52,128 nt of DNA from assembly GCA_964587515.1 (NCBI GenBank), contig CAZPMO010000010.1, positions 1 to 52,128 of the forward strand, in the 5' to 3' direction. The translations under genes and the position numbers were made by a program. Below the pieces are notes generated by a model. It made no database searches, had not been told where the DNA came from, and saw only the letters and a list, made by a program, of their open reading frames with translations. Source of the stretch: CAZPMO01 sp964587515. GTDB lineage: Bacteria > Pseudomonadota > Alphaproteobacteria > MPNO01. Below are positions 41,545 to 50,455 of this stretch, one piece after another. Every line of letters begins with the position of its first letter. Position 1 is the first letter of the stretch.

Positions 41545-42279
41545 ATGAGCACGACGGTAACCATCCTCAAACGCGAACTCGCGGCCTATTTCACGACACC
41601 GCTGGCGTATGTCTTCATCGTGATCTTCCTCGCGCTGACCGGCGCGGTCACGTTTTATTTCGGTCAGTATTTCGATCGCGGACAGGCCGACCTCACGCCG
41701 TTCTTTTCCTTCCACCCCTGGCTGTACCTGTTCCTGATCCCCGCGATCGGCATGCGGTTGTGGGCGGAGGAGCGCAAGAGCGGCACGATCGAACTTCTTA
41801 TGAGCCTGCCGGTCTCGACCACCCAGGCCGTGCTCGGCAAATTCCTCGCATCCTGGTCCTTCGCCGCGATCGCGCTGGCGTTGACCTTCCCCATATGGAT
41901 CACCGTCAATTATCTCGGCAGTCCCGATAACGGCGTCATCGTGGCGGGGTACATCGGCAGCCTGCTGATGGCCGGCGCCTTTCTGTCGATCGGTTGTTTC
42001 GTCTCCGCGCTGACGCGCAACCAGGTGATCGCCTTCGTCATCGGGGCCGCGCTCTGTTTCCTGTTCATGATGAGCGGGCTTGAGATCGTACAGGCGGCGT
42101 TCAAGGGATGGGCGCCGCCGTTCGTGGTCGATCTCATCGCCTCGCTCAGCTTCCTGACGCATTTCAACGGCATCATGAAGGGGGTGATCGATCTCCGCGA
42201 TCTGATCTATCTGTTGTCGGTGATGGCCGCGTTTCTGTTCGCCAACGTTGTCGTGATCGACCTCAAGAAGGGCGGCTGA
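41545..42279 (+). CDS. ABC-2 type permease (GldF-like)
   Basis: A 244-residue membrane protein of about six helices. MSTTVTILKRELAAYFTTPLAY is the typical N-terminal start of ABC-2 permeases, and RLWAEERKSGTIELLMSLP is the family's conserved first loop. It starts 14 bases after the ATPase gene and ends one base before the GldG-like gene, forming one operon. It pairs with the GldA-like ATPase. Confidence 0.9.
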   Translation: MSTTVTILKRELAAYFTTPLAYVFIVIFLALTGAVTFYFGQYFDRGQADLTPFFSFHPWLYLFLIPAIGMRLWAEERKSGTIELLMSLPVSTTQAVLGKFLASWSFAAIALALTFPIWITVNYLGSPDNGVIVAGYIGSLLMAGAFLSIGCFVSALTRNQVIAFVIGAALCFLFMMSGLEIVQAAFKGWAPPFVVDLIASLSFLTHFNGIMKGVIDLRDLIYLLSVMAAFLFANVVVIDLKKGG

Positions 42280-42280
42280 G

Positions 42281-44212
42281 ATGAAGTCCTGGGACCAAAA
42301 GACACTCGGTATCGGCGCGCTGGCGCTGGCCGTCATTCTGTTCCTCGCGGTCAACATTTTTTCGAGCGCTGCATTCCGCAACACGCAGGTCGATCTCACG
42401 GAAAATTCGCTCTATTCGTTGTCCGATGGCACGCGCGAAGTGCTCGCCGGGCTTAAGGAACCGGTGACGCTGCGCTATTTCGTCTCCCGCGACCTGTTGG
42501 ACGTGAGCCCCGGGCTCGGAAACTATTCATCGCGCATCCTGGAACTGATCGAGCGCTACGTGACGCTATCGGGCGGCAAGATCAACCTCGAACTGGTCAA
42601 TCCCAAGCCGTTCTCCGACGAGGAGGACCGCGCCGTCGGATACAGTCTCAAGGGCGTGCCGCTCAATGAAACGGGCGAACTCGGCTATTTCGGTCTTGCC
42701 GGCACGAACACCACCGACGATCAGGACGTGATCGGTTTCTTCCAGCCCCAGCGCGAGCAGTTCCTCGAATATGACCTCACGCGGCTGATCTATAATCTGG
42801 CCAATCCGAAGAAGAAGGTCATCGGGCTGATCTCCGGCCTGCCGATCGACGCCGATCCGCTGAAGAAATACAAACCGTGGACCGTGATAGAGCAGATGCG
42901 GCAGTTCTTCGAGATCCGCGGCATGGGGCTCGATCCCAAGATCACCGACGATATCGACGTGCTGATGATCGTCCATCCGATCGGCCTGACCGAAAAATCG
43001 CTCTATGAAATCGATCAGTATGTGATGCGCGGCGGCAAGACGATTATCTTCGTCGATCCCTATGCCGAGGAAGGCACGCGCTCCAATCAGGCCATGCGGA
43101 TGCCGCCTGACCAGGGCTCGGACCTGAATATGTTATTCAAGGGCTGGGGCATCGTCTACGACAAGGACAAGGTGCTGGGCGATCTCGGCTCGGCCCAGCG
43201 CGTCAGCGCCGGCGTTGATCCGCAGGGACGTCCGATCATCACCGATTACGTCGCCTGGCTGAGCATGCAGCCTAAACGTTTCAAGCAGGACGACGTGGTG
43301 ACCGGCGAGTTGCGTCTGATCAACCTCGCCAGCGCCGGCTTTATCTCCAAGGCCAAGGACTCCGCGATCACCATCGATCCGCTGATCACCTCGTCGGAAG
43401 CTTCCGCGCCGGTGGACGCCACCAAGGTTCGTTTTCAACCGGACCCCTCGGTTATCCTCAAGACCTTTAAGCCGCTCGACAAAGGGCTGGTCGCCGCCGC
43501 CCGCATCGGCGGCAAGATCAAGAGCGCCTTCCAGGGCGGTATGCCGAAGACCAAGAAAGAGGGCGACGAGAAGGACAAGAAGGAAGGCAAGACCGTCAAG
43601 ACCTGGCCCCATCTCAAGGAGACCGGCAAGGACGTCAACATGATTGTGGTCGCCGACACTGATATCCTGGCGGACAATTTCTGGCTTCAGGTGCAGGATT
43701 TCTTCGGCCAGCGGCTGGTGGTGCCGATCGCCAACAACGCCGACTTCGTGATCAACGCGCTCGACAATATGGGCGGCTCAAGCGCTCTGATCAGTCTGCG
43801 AAGCCGGGGTCTGTCGTCGCGCCCCTTCGAGCGCGTCGAGGCGATCCAGCGCGCCGCCGAGCTTCGTTTCCGCGATAAGGAACAGGCGCTGAACAAGAAG
43901 CTCGCGGAGGTCGAGAAGAAGCTCAAGGAACTTCAGACCAAGGAAAAGGCCGGCGCCGGCGCGGGTGGCGCGGCGATCCTGACCGACAAGCAAAAACAGG
44001 CGATCAGCGATTTCCGGGTCGAGATGGTGAAGATCCGCCGCGAGCTTCGCCAGGTTCGCCTTGCGCTGCGCGAGGATATCGATGCGCTCGACGCTTCGAT
44101 CAAGGTCATTAATATCGGCGCCATGCCGGCGTTGATCGCGGTGCTGGCGATCGGTCTCGCGCTGGTCAGGCGCGGCCGCGCACGTCGCCGTCACGCCTCG
44201 GCGTTGAGTTGA
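42281..44212 (+). CDS. GldG-family ABC-associated protein
   Basis: A 643-residue protein: one N-terminal helix (TLGIGALALAVILFLAVNIF), a large extracytoplasmic domain of the gliding-motility GldG/ABC-type auxiliary family (VDLTENSLYSLSDGTREVL; later IGLISGLPIDADP), a coiled-coil region rich in Lys/Glu (about 525-560) and a C-terminal helix near 613-632. In Bacteroidetes GldAFG supports gliding; in proteobacteria the same trio has an unknown export or envelope role. It is coupled to the permease gene. Confidence 0.88.
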   Translation: MKSWDQKTLGIGALALAVILFLAVNIFSSAAFRNTQVDLTENSLYSLSDGTREVLAGLKEPVTLRYFVSRDLLDVSPGLGNYSSRILELIERYVTLSGGKINLELVNPKPFSDEEDRAVGYSLKGVPLNETGELGYFGLAGTNTTDDQDVIGFFQPQREQFLEYDLTRLIYNLANPKKKVIGLISGLPIDADPLKKYKPWTVIEQMRQFFEIRGMGLDPKITDDIDVLMIVHPIGLTEKSLYEIDQYVMRGGKTIIFVDPYAEEGTRSNQAMRMPPDQGSDLNMLFKGWGIVYDKDKVLGDLGSAQRVSAGVDPQGRPIITDYVAWLSMQPKRFKQDDVVTGELRLINLASAGFISKAKDSAITIDPLITSSEASAPVDATKVRFQPDPSVILKTFKPLDKGLVAAARIGGKIKSAFQGGMPKTKKEGDEKDKKEGKTVKTWPHLKETGKDVNMIVVADTDILADNFWLQVQDFFGQRLVVPIANNADFVINALDNMGGSSALISLRSRGLSSRPFERVEAIQRAAELRFRDKEQALNKKLAEVEKKLKELQTKEKAGAGAGGAAILTDKQKQAISDFRVEMVKIRRELRQVRLALREDIDALDASIKVINIGAMPALIAVLAIGLALVRRGRARRRHASALS

Positions 44213-44239
44213 TCGGCCGTAGGTAAGAGGGAAAGAGGC

Positions 44240-45298
44240 ATGAAATCCAAATCCTTCATGAGTCTCGCGGGCGTTACCGCCGTGGTGGTAATCGCGGCGA
44301 TCGTCGCGGTCACCCAGACCCAGCGGGCGACCATATCTTTTTCCGGAGATCAGGAAGCGGCATTCCCGGGCCTCGCCGAAAAGCTCAACGACATCGCCTC
44401 GCTGGGCATCGTCAGCGCGGAGGCGAAGTTCCACGTCGTGCGCACCAAGACCGGCTGGGGCCTGAAGGAGCGCGACAACTATGCGGTCTCGTTCGGGAAG
44501 GTGAAGGAAGGTCTTGTCGGTCTTTCCGAACTTAAACTTCTGGAATCCAAGACTGCTGATCCGGAACGCCATGCGCGCCTTCAGGTCGAAGCGCCGGGCG
44601 GCAAGGACACCAAATCCATCGGTTTTGAAATCAAGGACGGCGCCGGCAAGGTGCTCGCGGCCGGGATTATCGGCAAGCGGCGTGTCGGACTGTTCGGCAC
44701 CGGCGGGCCCGGCACTTATCTGCGCAAGGATGCGGAAAAACAGTCCTGGCTGGCGCGTGGCGCGGTCGAGCTTGGGGACGAGCCCAACGATTGGATGGTC
44801 CGCGATATCGTGAATTTCGAAGCCGAGGAAATAAGCCGCGCGGTGATCCGCCAGCCCGAAGGCGCCGAGATCGTGGTGTCCAAGGAAAAGGCCGCCGATA
44901 CGGCGTTCAAGATTACCGGCGTGCCGAAGGGTCGGAAACTGAAGGACAAGGACGAGCCCAAGAATCTCGCCGGCGGGCTATGGCGGCTGAGCTTCGAGGA
45001 CGTGAAGCTGGCCAAGGCCATTCCTTTCCCCGAAAAGCTCAATATCGCCGAGTATGAGAGCTTCGGCGGGGTCCGGGTCCGGGTCGAGATGACCTTTGTC
45101 GACAAGACCGTCTGGGGACGTTTCTCGGCCAGCGTCGCCGAAACGCTGACCGATGCCGCGGCGCGCAAGAAGGCCGAGAAAAGGGCCAAGGAGATCAATG
45201 CCCGGGTGACCGGGTGGGTCTACGAGCTGTCAGCGGGCGAGGGCGAGAAGCTCACCACCAAGATCGAGGACATCCTGGAAAAACCCAAGCGGAGTTGA
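44240..45298 (+). CDS. DUF4340 domain protein, partner of the GldAFG system
   Basis: A 352-residue protein with one N-terminal helix (MSLAGVTAVVVIAAIVAVTQ) and extracytoplasmic DUF4340 repeats (FPGLAEKLNDIASLGIVSA, then GLFGTGGPGTYLRKDAEK). This protein routinely follows GldG-like genes in proteobacteria. Its role is unknown; it is probably a periplasmic accessory part of the transporter. The C-terminus is Lys-rich. Confidence 0.85.
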   Translation: MKSKSFMSLAGVTAVVVIAAIVAVTQTQRATISFSGDQEAAFPGLAEKLNDIASLGIVSAEAKFHVVRTKTGWGLKERDNYAVSFGKVKEGLVGLSELKLLESKTADPERHARLQVEAPGGKDTKSIGFEIKDGAGKVLAAGIIGKRRVGLFGTGGPGTYLRKDAEKQSWLARGAVELGDEPNDWMVRDIVNFEAEEISRAVIRQPEGAEIVVSKEKAADTAFKITGVPKGRKLKDKDEPKNLAGGLWRLSFEDVKLAKAIPFPEKLNIAEYESFGGVRVRVEMTFVDKTVWGRFSASVAETLTDAAARKKAEKRAKEINARVTGWVYELSAGEGEKLTTKIEDILEKPKRS

Positions 45299-45315
45299 CG
45301 GGGCGGCGGCGACCG

Positions 45316-45996
45316 ATGTCCCTTCCAGGGCGCGTGGCCGTTCTCCTCTTCCTCGGCTTTCTCGTCTGGCCGGCCCCGGCTCAGGCGCAACGTGTCGATG
45401 TGGAGCTTGTTCTGGCCGTCGATTCGTCGGGCAGCATCGATCACGAGGAATTCCGTCTCCAGCGCGAAGGTTATGCCCGCGCCCTGACCCACCCCGAAGT
45501 GCTGAAAATAATTCGCCGCGGACCCTATCGCGCGATCGCGGTGACCTTCGTGGAGTGGTCGGGTCCCACCATCAACACCCAGGTCGTGAACTGGACCCGA
45601 ATCGCTAAAGCCGAGGACGCAGATATCGTGGCGGCGCAACTCCTTGCCGCGCCGCGCACCATCTTCGGCGGCGGCACCGCGCTCGGCGGCGCCATTGATC
45701 TCGGCATGGCGCTGCTGGCGGAAAGCCCGTTCAAGGGCAGCCGCCGGGTAATCGATATTTCCGGCGACGGATAGAATAATAGGGGCCGTTGGCCGTCCGT
45801 GGCGCGCGACGAAGCCGTGACCAGGCGGGTGACGATCAACGGGCTTGCGATTCTCGATTTCGCAGACGATCTGGTCGAGCATTTTCGCGAAGAGGTGATC
45901 GGCGGGCCGGGCGCCTTCGTCATCGCCGCCAACGGTTTCGAGGATTTCGCCCGCGCGGTGCTGAAGAAGCTGTTGCTGGAACTGAATTTGTCGTAG
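45316..45996 (+). pseudogene. DUF1194 vWA-domain protein, broken by an in-frame TAG
   Basis: A secreted von Willebrand A-like protein: signal peptide MSLPGRVAVLLFLGFLVWPA ending near AQA-Q, the MIDAS start DSSGSID, and the conserved SRRVIDISGDG. The next codon is TAG (45772-45774), after which the same frame goes on with NNRGRWPS, ARDEAVTRRVTINGLAIL and VIGGPGAFVIAANGFEDFAR, the normal DUF1194 ending, to a stop at 45994. One base change (for example AAG to TAG in the GDGxNN motif) explains the break. It may be a new pseudogene or a sequencing error. Full length would be about 226 codons. Confidence 0.82.
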
Positions 45997-46000
45997 CGCT

Positions 46001-46636
46001 CTAACGTGGCCGGCGGACGGCCTTCTTCAGCGACCATTCGACGATACGCTTCAGGGTCTTGCCCAGCGCCACGTCGAAGGCGCTCACCACCGAATCAAGA
46101 TCGGTCCCCGCGGCCGGCTGGACCCGCTCCACTGTGAAGGCCCCGATGATGATGCGCTGCGGCATCTGCACCAGCTTGGCGTTGATGCGGACGCGGATTT
46201 TCGGCGGCCCGCCGGCGTTATATTCCGCCTGGAACTCCCGCAGATCGGTCAGCAGGGAAAAATCCGCGCGCAAGGTCACTGACTGGCGACCGACGCTGAC
46301 AATCCTGCCGGAATTTTCGAAGCTTTCGACGAGCAGCGTCTGGACCATCATCGGCGCAGTGTCGGTCCAGTTGGCCCGGGCGTAATATTCCAGCGAAATC
46401 GGGCTGCGCCGCAGCGCGATGCGCGCGGTATTGAGGCCGGCCTGGGCGTTCGGCACGTCGATCGTAAGCTGCCAGTCGACGCGCGGCAGATCGGTGGAGA
46501 ATGTCGTCTTGGGCGATAACACGAAGAGTTGCGGCGGCTCGGAGGTGGCACCCGGCAGCAGGCTTCCCGTGCAGCCGGCGAGCCCCGGCAACACGCAAAT
46601 CGGGATGACCCATCGCAAAAATCTGAACCGCGTCAT
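46001..46636 (-). CDS. ABC-type transport auxiliary lipoprotein (PqiC/DUF330-like)
   Basis: A 211-residue lipoprotein with lipobox LAGC (about residue 22) and the auxiliary-component domain (QLFVLSPKTTFSTDLP ... LEYYARANWTD ... FENSGRIVSV). It is the last gene of the MCE operon, overlapping the MCE gene by four bases, and would sit in the outer membrane as the counterpart of the MCE ring. It converges on the DUF1194 gene. Confidence 0.85.
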   Translation of the reverse strand: MTRFRFLRWVIPICVLPGLAGCTGSLLPGATSEPPQLFVLSPKTTFSTDLPRVDWQLTIDVPNAQAGLNTARIALRRSPISLEYYARANWTDTAPMMVQTLLVESFENSGRIVSVGRQSVTLRADFSLLTDLREFQAEYNAGGPPKIRVRINAKLVQMPQRIIIGAFTVERVQPAAGTDLDSVVSAFDVALGKTLKRIVEWSLKKAVRRPR

Positions 46637-47586
46637 TTGGCCTCGAATCCTCTCTGGGTATCACCGAAGAAAAACCGCGCCGGGTCACGCTCGATCTGGG
46701 CGCTCAACCGTGTCAGACCGGCCACCAGCAGGCGAGCCTCGGCGATGAACTGTGAGAATTCATAGAGCCCGCCGGTCGAGAAATCGCGGATCGCGCCGCG
46801 ATTTTCCTCGACCATGTCGTTGAATTTCTGTGTCGCTTCGTTGATCGATTGCGCGGTGCCGCGCATCACCGAAAGCGTGATCTCGGTTTCGTCGCCGATT
46901 GTCGCGGTACTCGCCTCGATCTCCTTGCTGAGCGCGCTGAAACGCTCCGCCGCCTGGCGCATCGCCGCCATCGTGTCCTCGCCGTCCTCGAGCAGTTGTT
47001 CGATGGTGTCCCGACGTTTCGCGAGGGTATCCGATAGCTGCCGGATATTTTCCAGCGTTTCCGCGACGGCGGCGAGGTTCTTGTCGTCGACCAGGCGGGT
47101 CAGCCGCTCGGCGAGGATTACGCTTTGCTCGAACACCTGAGGGGCCTTCTCCAGCACGGTTTCGAGCTGCGATCGCCGGGATGTGATCACCGCGATATCC
47201 TTGCCCTTCGCCGGTCTCAGCGCGGGGCTGGCCTGGGTGCCGCCATTCAACAGGATATAGGCTACCCCCGTCACCCCCTGGACCCCCAGCGTCGCGATCG
47301 TGTCCTGCTTGATCGGGGTGCCCTCGGCGATATCGGCCAACACCCGGACGCGCTCGACATTTTCCGGATCGATGCGGATGTCCGTGACGCCGCCGACCGG
47401 AACGCCGCGATAGCGGACCGCGCTGCCCACGGCCAGCCCCGAAACCGAGCCTGTGAAATACATCGCATAGGGTTTCGGCACGCTATCGAACTCGGCCCGG
47501 GTCAGCCATATCGCGAACGCGAATACCGCCGCCGTGAGCGTAAGTACGAATGCGCCGACCAGAATAAAGCTGGCTCTGGTTTCCAT
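46633..47586 (-). CDS. MCE/MlaD-type lipid-binding protein
   Basis: A 317-residue inner-membrane protein: one N-terminal helix (ASFILVGAFVLTLTAAVFAF), an MCE domain at about 36-120 (FTGSVSGLAVGSAVRYRGVP, GVQGVTGVAYILL), and a long helical C-terminal part (150-290) that in MCE proteins forms the central barrel or needle. It carries phospholipids between membranes with the ATPase and permease encoded upstream. Confidence 0.9.
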   Translation of the reverse strand: METRASFILVGAFVLTLTAAVFAFAIWLTRAEFDSVPKPYAMYFTGSVSGLAVGSAVRYRGVPVGGVTDIRIDPENVERVRVLADIAEGTPIKQDTIATLGVQGVTGVAYILLNGGTQASPALRPAKGKDIAVITSRRSQLETVLEKAPQVFEQSVILAERLTRLVDDKNLAAVAETLENIRQLSDTLAKRRDTIEQLLEDGEDTMAAMRQAAERFSALSKEIEASTATIGDETEITLSVMRGTAQSINEATQKFNDMVEENRGAIRDFSTGGLYEFSQFIAEARLLVAGLTRLSAQIERDPARFFFGDTQRGFEAK

Positions 47587-47589
47587 ATG

Positions 47590-48384
47590 TCAGATTCTAT
47601 CCACTAGCGCGGCCCGGGCGCGCGGCCCGTGAAAATAATCGTGGATCCAGGGATGGGCTTCCTGGACCAGACTGTCAATGGTGCCGATCACGAGATTTCC
47701 GTCGATCAGCACCGCGATGCGGTCGCAGATCGCGATCAGGCTGTCGAGATCATGCGTTACCATGACCACCGTAAGATCGAGGGTGTTGCGGAGGTCGCCG
47801 ATCAGCGAATCGAAGCCCGCCGCGGCGATGGGATCGAGTCCCGCGGTGGGCTCGTCGAGAAACAGGATTTCCGGATCGAGCGCCAGCGCGCGCGCGAGCC
47901 CGGCGCGCTTGCGCATGCCGCCCGACAGTTCCGAGGGAAATTTCCCTCCCGCCTCCGGCGGCAGACCCACCATCGAAATTTTCAGCGCCGCGACCTTGGC
48001 GATCAGTTCGGGCGCGAGATCGGTATGCTCCTTCAGCGGCACCGCCACGTTCTGCGCCACGGTCAGCGACGAGAACAGCGCGCCGTCCTGGAACAGCACG
48101 CCGCAACGCGTCTCAAGTGCTTTGCGGCCTCCATCGCCTGCGTCATCCCCCGCTTCGTCCCCCCCTTCGTCTAAAGTGGCGCCGAACAATTTTACCGTGC
48201 CGGCGGTCTGGCGGTTGAGTCCGATCATGGTGCGCAGCAGCACCGATTTGCCGGTCCCCGATCCGCCGACGATCCCGATGACCTCGCCCCGGTAAATCTC
48301 GATATCCAGATCGTGGTGAATAATTTGCGCGCCGAAGCGCGTCTCGAGACCTTGGACGCTGATCACCGCCTGGTCCCCGTTCAT
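47590..48384 (-). CDS. MlaF-like ABC ATPase
   Basis: A 264-residue ATPase: Walker A GGSGTGKSV, signature LSGGMRKRAGLARAL (the LSGGM variant typical of MlaF), Walker B ILFLDEPTAGLDP, and MVTHDLDS. An insertion of acidic residues after the first strand (about 66-80) is unusual. It starts directly after the permease stop with no spacing and powers lipid movement by the MlaE-type permease. Confidence 0.92.
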   Translation of the reverse strand: MNGDQAVISVQGLETRFGAQIIHHDLDIEIYRGEVIGIVGGSGTGKSVLLRTMIGLNRQTAGTVKLFGATLDEGGDEAGDDAGDGGRKALETRCGVLFQDGALFSSLTVAQNVAVPLKEHTDLAPELIAKVAALKISMVGLPPEAGGKFPSELSGGMRKRAGLARALALDPEILFLDEPTAGLDPIAAAGFDSLIGDLRNTLDLTVVMVTHDLDSLIAICDRIAVLIDGNLVIGTIDSLVQEAHPWIHDYFHGPRARAALVDRI

Positions 48385-49530
48385 CTAGACGCCCACCGCG
48401 GAGAAGAAAATGGAGAAGAGCGCATCGGCCAGGATTACCAGGAATATGGACACCACGACCGCCTTGGTGGTCTGGCGGCCGACGCTCTCCGCGCTGCCGC
48501 TCACCTTCAGGCCTTCGCGACAGCCGACCAGACCAATCAAAAAACCGAAGACCGGTGCCTTGATAATTCCGATCCAGAAGGACCAGACCGGCACCGCCGA
48601 ATTCAGCCGTTCGATGAACTGCACCACCGAAATATCGATCAGCGCTATGACCATCAGCCCGCCGCCCACGAGTCCCATCAGGCTGGAGAACATCGCCAGC
48701 AATGGCATCGCCAGCAGCAGCGCGAAGATACGCGGCAGCACCAGCACCTCGACCGGATCGAGGCCGATAGCCCGCATCGCGTCGACTTCTTCGTTGACCT
48801 GCATGGTGCCGATTTGCGCCGCGAAGGCGCTGCCCGACCGGCCCGCGACCAGCACGGCGGTCATCATGATACCCATCTCGCGCAGCATCGAGACGCCGAG
48901 CAGGTTGACCGTGAAAATCTCGGCCCCGAAGCGGGCAAGCTGGTCGGCGCCCTGATAGGCGAGTACGACGCCGATCAGGAACGACAGCAGGCCGACGATC
49001 GGCATCGCGTTGAGTCCCACCTGCTCGATATGGCTGATCAACGAGACGAATCGAATTTGGCCCGGTCTGCCCAGCGACCGCAGCGCCGCCACGGTGACCA
49101 CGCCGAGGAAATTCAACAAATCGACGGCTTCGTCGAACGCGGCGATCGTGGCCGCGCCGAGACGCTCGATCGCCGCCCTTATGGGGTGATATCGGTCCTC
49201 GGTTACAGCCGCTTCGGTGTCGCCGCGCGCGATGCGCTCGAGGATGATCCGGTGCGACGGCCGCACATCCGCGAATTCGGTGTCGATGCCGAGGTCGCGC
49301 AGGCGTCTTTGCGTGCGGAACAGGACCCAGGCGCCCGCGGTGTCGAGATCGTCGATCGCGCCCATGTCGATGCGCGCGCGTCGAACCGAGCCCGGCGCCA
49401 GCGCGCGCAGTCGTCGGTCGAGATCCGACAGGGTTGAGATCACCCAGCTTCCGCCCGCCGAGAGCAGCAGGCGTTCGCCTTCACGTTCGGTCCGGACCCA
49501 CCCCGATTGCGTCGCCAAGGGCCGCGCCAT
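48385..49530 (-). CDS. MlaE-like permease with N-terminal STAS-like domain
   Basis: A 381-residue protein. About the first 115 residues read as a STAS-like domain (VISTLSDLDRRLRALAPGSV, ARIDMGAIDDLDTAGAWVL), followed by the MlaE permease (ISHIEQVGLNAMPIVGLLSF, GRSGSAFAAQIGTMQVNEEV, MRAIGLDPVEVLVLPRI). In E. coli the STAS part is the separate MlaB; here it is fused. First gene of the operon, divergent from the TauE/SafE genes. Confidence 0.9.
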   Translation of the reverse strand: MARPLATQSGWVRTEREGERLLLSAGGSWVISTLSDLDRRLRALAPGSVRRARIDMGAIDDLDTAGAWVLFRTQRRLRDLGIDTEFADVRPSHRIILERIARGDTEAAVTEDRYHPIRAAIERLGAATIAAFDEAVDLLNFLGVVTVAALRSLGRPGQIRFVSLISHIEQVGLNAMPIVGLLSFLIGVVLAYQGADQLARFGAEIFTVNLLGVSMLREMGIMMTAVLVAGRSGSAFAAQIGTMQVNEEVDAMRAIGLDPVEVLVLPRIFALLLAMPLLAMFSSLMGLVGGGLMVIALIDISVVQFIERLNSAVPVWSFWIGIIKAPVFGFLIGLVGCREGLKVSGSAESVGRQTTKAVVVSIFLVILADALFSIFFSAVGV

Positions 49531-49717
49531 GGTTTCGAGTTTCCCCCTGATTCCTAAATTACCATAGAGTCCGATGCGCTGAAAGCAATGCCTCTCGGGG
49601 CGCGTTGACAGGGGCGGGGGCGCCGCCGATGATGCCGCCCGAATTCAATTGGGAAGGGGCGAAGGTGAACGCATCGCGGAACCGCCGACCTCGCGGCGCC
49701 GGGGAGGCGGTTCGCGC

Positions 49718-50455
49718 ATGAGCGGCCTTGGCCTGATGCCGTGGGAAGCGGCGTTGGTTGTCGCGGCGGCGCTCCTGGGCGGCACGATTCGGGGCTTCGC
49801 CGGATTCGGATCCGCGCTTGTGGTCGCGCCGATCCTCAGCATCGTCGTTGGCCCCCGTGTCGCGGTGCCGTCGGTCATCCTGATGATGGCGATCTCGACT
49901 TTTCAATTGATGCCCGGCGCGCTGCGCGATGTTGCCTGGCCACGGGTTCTCCAGATGGGGCTCGCCGCCTGCGTCGGCGTGCCATTCGGCGTTTACGCGC
50001 TGGTGACCGTCGATCCCGACTTCATGCGCCGGTTCATCGCCGCCGTGGTGGTGGTCTTTTCCCTGGCGATGTTGGTGGGATGGCGCTATCGGGGAACCCC
50101 CAGCCCCTATCTTGCGATGGGGGTGGGGGGGCTTGGCGGCGTGCTCTCGGGCGCGGCCTCGGTCGGCGGACCGCCGGTGATCGCTTTCCTGCTGGCCGGA
50201 CCCGATCGCGCCGCCGCCAACCGCGCCGCGATTATCTTCTATTTCTTTTTTTCCCAGACGGTCGCACTGGCGCTTTACTGGGTCGAGGGGGTGATCGTCC
50301 TCCAGGTGATCTGGCTCACGCTGCTGATGCTGCCGGCGCAGATTATCGGTATCTGGATCGGCGCCAGGCTGTTCCCCATCGCAAGCGAAGAGATTTACCG
50401 GCGCGTCGCGCTCGGATTCCTGCTGGCGATCGGGCTGGTCGCGCTGGTGGTCTGA
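49718..50455 (+). CDS. TauE/SafE-family permease 1
   Basis: A 245-residue permease of the sulfite/organosulfonate exporter family with about 7-8 helices. The two half-repeats carry GTIRGFAGFGSALVVAPILS and LGGVLSGAASVGGPPVIAFL. Substrate is unknown; members export sulfite, sulfonates or organic acids. The ATG at 49718 follows GGGAGG; the gene directly abuts the second permease gene. Confidence 0.88.
   Translation: MSGLGLMPWEAALVVAAALLGGTIRGFAGFGSALVVAPILSIVVGPRVAVPSVILMMAISTFQLMPGALRDVAWPRVLQMGLAACVGVPFGVYALVTVDPDFMRRFIAAVVVVFSLAMLVGWRYRGTPSPYLAMGVGGLGGVLSGAASVGGPPVIAFLLAGPDRAAANRAAIIFYFFFSQTVALALYWVEGVIVLQVIWLTLLMLPAQIIGIWIGARLFPIASEEIYRRVALGFLLAIGLVALVV

Noticed and set aside
45772..45774. 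Selenocysteine or pyrrolysine recoding of the in-frame stops
   Set aside because: The stops are TAG and TAA, not TGA; pyrrolysine systems are very unlikely here, and homologues have ordinary residues.
48313..49437. A long plus-strand frame opposite the MlaE permease
   Set aside because: Antisense shadow; the permease motifs are on the minus strand.
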